Made by a program: the position numbers and the translations under genes
Shown: piece by piece, positions 56,754 through 64,000 of the stretch
Layout: each line of letters opens with the position of its first letter
How positions within the stretch are numbered: the stretch's first letter is position 1
Assembly (NCBI GenBank): GCA_013339895.1
Contig: JABACO010000002.1
Location: 14,529,426 to 14,593,425, forward strand
Length of the DNA: 64,000 bases
Direction of reading: 5' to 3'
Source: Ephydatia muelleri
Lineage: Eukaryota; Porifera; Demospongiae; Spongillida; Spongillidae
The notes under the pieces: generated by a model
Databases searched by the model: none
What the model saw: only the letters and a program-made list of their open reading frames with translations
What the model was told of the DNA's origin: nothing

Positions 56754-58481
56754 TTGAATGGGTTGGTGCTATGCATTAATACAGACCTGGCCAATCCCAA
56801 AATGCAGGAAACAGTGATGTTGGTTTCAAAGCTGGTACCGACAGGTGATACAAACTTGAAGGCAGTATCCAAGTCCATTACCTGTTTATTAACAACAGTG
56901 AAGGAACATCTTAATAGGACTTGGGATAAGTTTATATCTTATTTGAACCAGAAGTTTACAGTGCCTTTGAATTCATCCAGTACTTCACATGTATTGTCAT
57001 TGCCACATTGTACTAGTGGACATACTTGGTGTCCAGTATCTTACTCTGATTGCCATAAATGTGCTAACAGAAGGATAGCTCTTAGAAGAATATTTGCTTC
57101 TAATATTGCTCTTAAGACAAAGCTTTAAAAAAAGATAGCACTAATAATAAATGACTTAAGCAAGCTTTAAGTAGGAAGAAAACTATTGAGACTGTGATTC
57201 GTTCTAAATTAACAGCTGCAAGAAGGGAGATAAAAGATAAAGTTACAAAAGGAAAATCAAGTATTGAAATATGGATCAGAAGTAAAAAGTATGAGAAGAT
57301 TGCTGGCTGTTATAAGGTCTAAATTCAGGAAGTTTAAAATATCTCATAGACATTTGGTACAAAAATTGAGAAGAGAGAACAATGCATTAAGAATCAAGTG
57401 CGCAATATTAAAGCAGATAATGATATACTTCAATCAATGTACAATTCTGATGTATTAATGGCGACAGAGATAAAATACATAGACTCTAAATCTGATGGTA
57501 AGTCCTATAGTACGTCGTGCTGCAAAGCCAATTTATTACTGCCTGGAACATCATGTACCCATAACCAGCATATGCCCAGTTATTGAAGTAGTTTTGGATC
57601 AAATGGCAGGTTTGAAAATTACTGCTCTCCCTGAACCTTGTACGGTAAGTTATTTAGCAAATGAACTTGGAGTATTAAGTGATTTACAAGTTGGTGAAAT
57701 GATGTATAATGGTAAAGATATAACACTTTCTTGGGACTCCACAACCATCAACGGAGAACATATTAATGAAATACATATACGTATTCCAACAGTACTTTGA
57801 AGGTACTTTAGTTCATCTATCACCATCCATTGTTCACGCCAGCACCAGTACACAATATGTTTGCTGAACACACCCTTGGCCTGGCTGACTACCTTTATAA
57901 AAAAGCATCTAATATTAATATAGGGTTCCTTGATGGAAAAGTAGAATGTAAAATTAATGGAACAATGCAGTGGTTGTGTGCACACTCTCTTAACGAGCAA
58001 GAAAATATAGTTAAATTTTGCATCAGACAAGCTCAGAGAGTAAAGTTAGTTAGTAAACAACATGAACACAACATTTCTATATTACAAGATCAGCGACTTA
58101 AAGATAAGATTCAAAAGAAGGAGAACAGTTTAAGGAGGAAGATAGAAAAGAAGTTGCAATGTGTGGCACTAGAGGAAGTTGATTTATCAAATGAATTTCC
58201 AGATACTGGAATGTAAAAGGAATGTAATATTAAGCGTTTTATCCAATGCGTCTGTTATTAATGATCTGTATTTTGAACACGTGGATCATCACAATGTGCT
58301 ATACAATGGACATATAATATGTGTAAAGCAATCAAAGAAGTCTCAAGTTCCTAAAGTAATTATTACATATTGGAAGAATGATGAATACGAAGAAGAAGGG
58401 GAGAACATTACAATAATACTATACGGGCTATTGGTAGATTATATAATGGGAGACCTAAATTTGGATGTAACAGGGCCGTAG
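56754..58481 (+). pseudogene. Decayed transposase-like gene
   Basis: Several open stretches in different frames form one series: a cysteine-containing N-terminal part (SGHTWCPVSYSDCHKCANRR), a basic coiled coil (SMRRLLAVIRSKFRKFKISH; HRHLVQKLRRENNALRIK), a core with EVVLDQMAGLKITALPEP, GVLSDLQVGEMMYNGKD and LSWDSTTINGEHINEIHI, and a basic C-terminal helix. The core's order (helical region, Q-x-G-E, then S-x-D-S/G-T-T) recalls a repetitive invertebrate transposase-like family seen in cnidarians and echinoderms. Frame changes occur at ~57,130, 57,500 and 57,800. I could not name the family. Confidence 0.5.
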
Positions 58482-60103
58482 CAGCCGGTCAGGCATTCGG
58501 GCTATAGCCTGACCACTTTTTGCCCATGCAAGGTCCACCTCACGAAACGGCTGAAAACGATATAAAATTGTGTGCATACCCGGTATGGATAATTCTATAA
58601 TAATTATATTCACAGTTTACCCGCAAAAAAGTTTTCATGGTTGTTTAGTTCTGGACCAATGAGTAGCTGTGTGCGTACTTGTAATTGCAATCCGCTGCTA
58701 TTTTTTGTTTCCATCTTGAAACCAGTCACATTTATAATGATAAATGATTTATATTTTAGTCAACGTGCGTACGTGAGCACCTCATGGCTGGCTACGCTAA
58801 CTTTCAGCAATCGTCAGCTGAATTAGCACAGCTAACCTGCAATACTCTTGAGCGCTTGCGAAATCAGGAGTGTGGAGCAAGGTTTCTGGCATGCAAGAAA
58901 AATTGCAGATTGATGCATGTGGCAATAAAATCTTTCCCTGCATGATGTCAGATGTAATGAATCAAAGTTCCGAACAATATGCACTCATTATATACTTAAA
59001 CATATACTCCCTATAATGCCTTATTGCCCAACACCAATTATATTGAAGTTTTACTAAATAATGCAACAATGCATGTATCTCAAAGTCAAACTTGCCAAAC
59101 AGAGAAAGGCGATGTTCACTGCAACACACAAACTCATTTAGGCAATCCTCCTGCACTAGTGAATCACAGCGATCTTTATGGACATGGAGAACAAGTAGAT
59201 TATTGAGCCTTGTATCAGTCATGGTATAGCAATTTTACTGCCAAAAATGCCACTCAGATTCGAGGAAATGCGTTAGCTTCTGGGGCTCCGCCCCAGACCC
59301 CTTTTGTTTGGTCCTGTTACCAGCCTGACCACTTTTCTAATGCTGCCTACGGGCCTGTGTAATGTAATGTGTATTTGATCCTGTGAACCTTATAAAGAGA
59401 ATCTATGTTATATTTTATGCAATTATGGCATCACTAACTTGAATACTTTTACAGTAGCTGCATGGAGAAGTCAAGCGGTCACAGTTTTTTATAGCGCGGT
59501 CCATTCAAATTGCGTACATTGTTAGTCACCGGCGACGCAATGTTTGAAACGTTATAACTTTCGAAATAGTAATCTGTTTTCCATGGTAAAAGCATAAAGA
59601 TTTATTAAAGTACCTACTTTAGTATCCATTACACTAAGAACGGAACAAAACCAAGCGTTTCAGGATACATTTGATGTGCACATGTACACTGTAGCTGCCA
59701 GAATCATCTGCAGGGGAATCATACACGCTTTGGAAAGATGACCGGGGAGTTAATTATGCCATGTATATAGTTACTCCGGGAGTCATGCATGGGGCGAGTC
59801 ATATACGCCTAGGCGTGAATGACTGGGGAGTCAAAAATGCTTCAGTATTGGCATATATGACCCGGGAGTCATATATGCCTTAGCGCCGGGGAGTCTAAAT
59901 TTAGGGGAGTTCATTGGCGACTATGACACCGGCTATCATCTTTCGGAAGTACAAAGCACTGCAGGCTCCTCGCATGCAGCACATTGGACGTGTCCTCTGT
60001 CACATGGCTCTTCACATGGCTCCATATACACTTCAGAAGTTCCCCGCCACCAGTCGCTATTACATAGTAATTCAGTGCGGCATTTATTTATTTGTATACT
60101 TAC
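58482..60103. other. No recognisable gene
   Basis: 59,740-59,910 has a degenerate repeat around GGGAGTCATATATGCC (at least four versions). Otherwise nothing supported. Confidence 0.45.
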
Positions 60104-60225
60104 TGTGTTGTTCGTCGAAGATCCCGTAACCGTGGCCACTGTCCGAACCGAACAGAAGAAGTTCACTCTCGCCACGCACTCTGAGATCACAGATCAAGAT
60201 ATCGCTCACACAATTGCTAAGGACT
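60104..60225 (-). CDS. Single well-formed exon of an unknown gene
   Basis: Between a TTTTTATAG acceptor and a GTAAGT donor, it encodes CVSDILICDLRVRGESELLL and FGSDSGHGYGIFDEQH. Splice sites and composition look real. Neighbouring exons were not found. Confidence 0.4.
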
Positions 60226-62436
60226 CTATAAAAACACAGTGGAAATTTTTTTAAAGATCGAGGCCCGTATAAAAAGCGCTTGCCTGGAATACGGTCGGCC
60301 AAATTAGCGGGTAAACAATGGCGTCTGTCCAGCGCTTGTGTAACGTGGGGTGTCTTACTTTTTACCCTCTAAAACTCCTTCTAAACAAAACTTACTAGTG
60401 CTCTACTGTATTGCAATAACTAATTCTCAATCAATTAGCAAACTTGCCTTATAGTTGAAGTAATCTCGTTCCCAGACTCGCATTATCTTACGTAAGTACG
60501 AGACTGGGTTCGCAGACTGACTAAGGAACAAGGCTGAGAGAATAGGGCTTTTCAAGTCAAGCTCGATGCCACAAAGAGGCTACTATTGCCCCATGGTCCG
60601 CTCCATCGGGGCACTTACGGCTTCTTGAATGCCATGCTTGATCGCGTTCTAGCTGCAATGGTTGACCGCTGGTTAGGGCTGGTACCAGTTGGCAACCTCT
60701 TTACTGGCCACCTCTGGTACGTCTATGCATGTATACAAAAGTAGTATAAGACGTAAAATTGGATTTGGCAGTAGGAGTATTTACTGGTTTCATTGACCGT
60801 AACGACCGAAGCTTTTCATCGACGAAGAGATGAAGTGTTCCCAAAATCTTCTCGCGTTAAGCACTGCAGCTGCATGAGCTATCCATGTTGGAAGTAGCTT
60901 CATCCATTCATGTTAGGTCTACTAAGACGTCGATATATGTGTATTTGGGTCACTAGTTGCGTCTCCCCTTCTCATCACCACGCACACATATCATGATATT
61001 GCACAGCTTGGTCATGCTGCCCGAGTCAGGTTTGTATGTCAGAACTGCCATGTGTCACTTACATGCATGGGCTAGCTCCAGAGTGAGTGTTCATTCTCTA
61101 GTTAACGAAAAGTGAGCTTTCTCTTGTATTGTACATTGTGCATCAGGCATTCCACCTGTGCTTGTATGCTACCTCAGCAGTTCTGAGCTTTGTAACTTTG
61201 CTGGCATCAGACAAACCAAGAAGCACTAGATGCGTTGTTGTTGCGTTACAATACTAAGCATTGTTGTCTACATGACACATTTGTACATGAATGTGGTGAA
61301 TGGCATTGCAGCCGAAGGCATCATATCGGTCAAAGTACGTCCCTGCAAGGTACGCGTTACAGAGTGCCGGCATGATATTCCATCTTCCTAATAAGCATTT
61401 TCCAACTCGCACATAGGGTTTTATGATAGATCTCGACTTCCAATGCTTATACCACACAACTGTCCCTTGTCTCACGGGAAGGTATAACGTATACATATGC
61501 GTAATAACTTTCAGTTCTCAGTATACTTGTAAGAGTTATTGGAATGTGCATAGTTTCTCGAGCAGAACATTGAGTGACCCAGACTAGGGAGATACAGTAT
61601 GCGTCAATAAAAAGTTAACGTAACGAAATTTTCTACGTTCGTGAAGTACTACCTATGTAGAAAATTACGTTACGTTCGCGCGTAGATTTGTACGTTATAA
61701 AGGTGGTCACCGTAATGACTCTGTGAATTTTTTGTTTAGCTGAACCATCTTCTTTAGCTGTACCAATATCTTTGCCCAACCCATCCACTCTATGTGACCA
61801 ATGTAAGTTGTGCTACAGTCATCAGCAGCATCGCTTTCAGTTCCCATATATGTAACATCTCCACTGCCAGTTGAGCCACAGCCAACACCATTGCCACAGA
61901 GTCACCAATGTAAGGCATTGATGTTCCTTGTAAATTTGGCTGGTACTGTAGTATTAACATCTGAATGTTTCAGCTGGGCCACTAGGAGTATCTTCTCTCG
62001 TCAGAAGGGCTGGTTCATCTTGGTCTATGTCACCACCACCTCTTTCTCCACCACTATCACCATTCCATCCGCCTTCACCTTTGCACACAATGCCACAATC
62101 AGATGTATCCCAAGTGGTTGAAGCAGGTAAAAGAATTGGGTCACGTTAGATTTGGTTTTACTCTGACTCCTCATCACTCAGTGCAAAAGATGGAGGCTGG
62201 TATTGTTGCCGCCATCAATGACATGAAGGTGGCCCTGCTAGGCAAGCTAGAACACATTTGGATGATGGAGCATCACCAGTGCCCAGGACATCTCCTGACC
62301 AAGAACCCCCATCAGCACTTGCAGTCCTGCAGCCATGCACCATCGATTCCTCAGCTACCATCAAACAGACCATTGCCACATCATGCATCCACCTTAAATG
62401 GTGACTCGCCAAGATGGCTGCCAATTTAGGAGAGCC
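60226..62436. other. No confident gene
   Basis: A hairpin TCCCAGACTCG/CGAGACTGGG lies at ~60,471-60,509 and another (GTAACGAAATTTTCTAC/GTAGAAAATTACGTTAC) at 61,618-61,672. Proline- and histidine-rich ORFs at 61,810-62,429 could be the upstream part of the BEN-like exon but lack motifs. Confidence 0.4.
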
Positions 62437-62691
62437 AGAACCATAGAATATCTATGCCAGAACCACCTGCCCTCAAGTGAAATTGAGAATAGACACCTTA
62501 GGCCTCCTGACTTGACAGTGCAACTGCACCGAAATTTGACGGTTGAGAGCAAAATACATACGCTTGCTCTCAAATTGGCAGCGGAGTCATATTTTGGGCA
62601 CCATGTCATGGCTCGCTGCACAATGATGGGATGTGCGACATTTAAGGGGCTACCTATTAATGAATTGAATAGCTTAAAGCAAACTAGTTAA
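62437..62691 (+). CDS. BEN-like C-terminal exon
   Basis: Reads KIHTLALKLAAESYFGHHVM, ARCTMMGCATFKGLP and NELNSLKQTS then a stop. The pattern L...LA...FG...M..CT..G...GLP..EL..LK is typical of BEN-related DNA-binding domains and of transposon-borne relatives in invertebrates. Partial; whether it is a host gene is unclear. Confidence 0.4.
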   Translation, partial: RTIEYLCQNHLPSSEIENRHLRPPDLTVQLHRNLTVESKIHTLALKLAAESYFGHHVMARCTMMGCATFKGLPINELNSLKQTS

Positions 62692-62726
62692 ATATTGGAG
62701 TGCGCCATATGACTTTGAACCTGTAT

Positions 62727-62840
62727 GGAGCTGATAAGGGCCCCAGCGTGGACTAATTAGAGTGCAAAGCGGGGATACATCATTGAGCCGATAAGGGCCC
62801 CAGTGTCGACTGATTAGAGTGCAAAGTGGGGATACATCCG
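62727..62840. repeat. 57-bp tandem duplication
   Basis: Two units sharing GATAAGGGCCCCAG and GATTAGAGTGCAAAG. Confidence 0.9.
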
Positions 62841-63245
62841 CTTGTAGTGGCATTCGATGCAATTAGTCAACAAATGTCATCTGCTCGTCACGATATAATT
62901 GTGTAGGAGTTATTGGCGAGGTTAATTGGTGGGTTGGATATGGAGACCTCTGCGTAGTGACGATACAGGGAGAGCGGAAAGAGCAGAGCCTTGTCTAGGG
63001 TGTATGTGCTATTTATTTCAATAATAGCATTCAAAGCAACGTTCACTTTTCTGGCTTATGTGACGTTTATCTTTATCTTTATCCTAGCGCACACTTTCAC
63101 TTAGTGGAATACCATCATTTTCATCAACGCATGCCGTGGCAGACATAGGCCTATCCGCACCAAGTAATTATACAAAGCTGTGTATTTCGTCGACCGAAGG
63201 ATGCGGCGCGGGTTCGAATATAGCAAGGCTTCAAACCGGAACCGG
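62841..63245. other. No recognisable gene
   Basis: Non-coding by inspection. Confidence 0.4.
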
Positions 63246-63250
63246 TGTCG

Positions 63251-63332
63251 GAGCAGATTTTGTCCCCCCCCCCCCCCCCCCCCCTCTGGACAGAATCTGC
63301 TAGAGGAATATTGTCTCTCTTCCGCAGAAACT

Positions 63333-63365
<33 letters not shown>
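63251..63365. repeat. Two poly-C tracts, the first in a hairpin loop
   Basis: C21 at 63,264-63,284 is flanked by AGCAGATTTTGTCC and GGACAGAATCTGCT, an inverted repeat. C31 lies at 63,335-63,365. Confidence 0.9.
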
Positions 63366-63368
<3 letters not shown>

Positions 63369-63712
63369 TTGATATATAGGTGATGCTCCGCCTTTCCAAA
63401 TACTAATAAGGTCTCCTCCGCCCTTATAAGTGGCACGTGATGCGTTCTAAGCGTTCAGCCGTCAGCATTATACGATTAGAGTCTGATACTATGATATACC
63501 CCCGCTGGATATCAGAAGGCTTTGTGGCGGAAGAGTGTCGACTATATGTGATCGATAGCTGTACCACAAAAAAGAAAGGACATAAGGAACATGGAACTAT
63601 TTTGAGTTCCTAGAGGAATGAAACGAATCCTCCATTCGTGCCAGTCGTCCTAAAAAAATAATAAGTATGATCGGCTTGGCTGGCCTGCAGTGCGAGGTAT
63701 TCCACTTACAGG

Positions 63713-63734
63713 GACGGATCCAGGAATATTGGAA

Positions 63735-63783
<49 letters not shown>
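63713..63783 (+). repeat. hAT-like terminus followed by a 49-bp poly-G
   Basis: GGGACGGATCCAGGAATATT, then GGAA and G49. It resembles the CAGTGGCGTATCCAGGG end at 40,261-40,277 (minus). Confidence 0.6.
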
Positions 63784-63784
<1 letters not shown>

Positions 63785-64000
63785 TGCAATAACATTAGAA
63801 ACTGTTCATTGATGCATAAATAGGCACAAACCTCTTTGGATTTGACACGAATGGTAGAATTGATCCTTGTTGCTTACTCATTACTGTACGTGCACAGTTC
63901 TGGTGAAGCAGAGTTGTTATAGCGTTGCAGTTTTACTTACCCTGGATGTTCTGAAAATGAATGAAGAAGAGCTTCGATTCGCAATTGTAAACGCTGTGTT
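63784..64000. other. No recognisable gene at window end
   Basis: A minus-strand or plus-strand exon may begin here but cannot be judged. Confidence 0.3.

Noticed and set aside
60471-60509. Hairpin as a tRNA or structured RNA gene
   Set aside because: No tRNA arms or box motifs; looks like a small inverted repeat.

Overview
This is nuclear DNA of an animal, most likely a marine sponge (demosponge). The genes have many short GT-AG introns and encode metazoan domain families: a RASSF-type Ras-association exon, Death-fold exons and a glycine-N-acyltransferase-like enzyme. There is a nuclear copy of a mitochondrial nad2 segment, and the DNA is crowded with animal transposons, (CA)n tracts and poly-G/poly-C runs. 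The species is inferred, not proven.

Layout. 1-600: end of a Ty3/gypsy pol gene. 700-36,900: a cluster of damaged paralogues of one three-exon gene, called here the UBL-ARM family (ubiquitin-like N-terminus, then helical, armadillo-like sequence). Nearly all copies lie on the minus strand: A (2.1-3.3 kb), B (6.6-16.0 kb), C (29.1-31.5 kb), E (32.9-33.8 kb), D (34.4-36.9 kb) and a scrap at 42.3 kb. Plus-strand RASSF-like exons are interleaved at 3.8-4.6, 5.4 and 24.4-25.2 kb. The block RASSF plus copy B is a segmental duplicate of the block RASSF plus copy C; the second block also carries a DIRS-like retroelement (26.7-29.0 kb).

The centrepiece is a pair of almost identical 7.1-kb EnSpm/CACTA-type DNA transposons in opposite orientation (8,737-15,817 and 16,100-23,201), only 282 bp apart. 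Element 1 sits inside exon 1 of UBL-ARM copy B with target-site duplication CTG; element 2 sits about 90 bp upstream of its ATG with duplication TAC. Each element carries two intron-rich genes transcribed away from a shared 102-bp promoter that holds an NRF1-like palindrome: a TNP2-like transposase and a 349-residue SAM-domain protein. Both ends are packed with short TTCC/GGAA palindromes. The gene content suggests a transposase plus a DNA- or partner-binding helper.

37-48 kb: poly-C tracts with hAT-like termini, weak coiled-coil exons, the nad2 NUMT, a frameshifted Death-domain exon, and a 3.1-kb Tigger/pogo element (44,491-47,638, TSD TA) with roughly 500-bp terminal inverted repeats. The Tigger element also holds a HIRAN-like ORF and a ~120-bp piece of a bacterial mltD gene. 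48.9-49.9 kb: a 28-bp minisatellite of about 35 units. 50-51 kb: divergent Death and CARD-like exons. 52.1-54.9 kb: a complete five-exon GLYAT-like gene of 292 codons, the best intact host gene here, with another ORF in its large intron. 55-64 kb: a foldback MITE, a decayed transposase-like gene, scattered exons and long poly-C/poly-G tracts.
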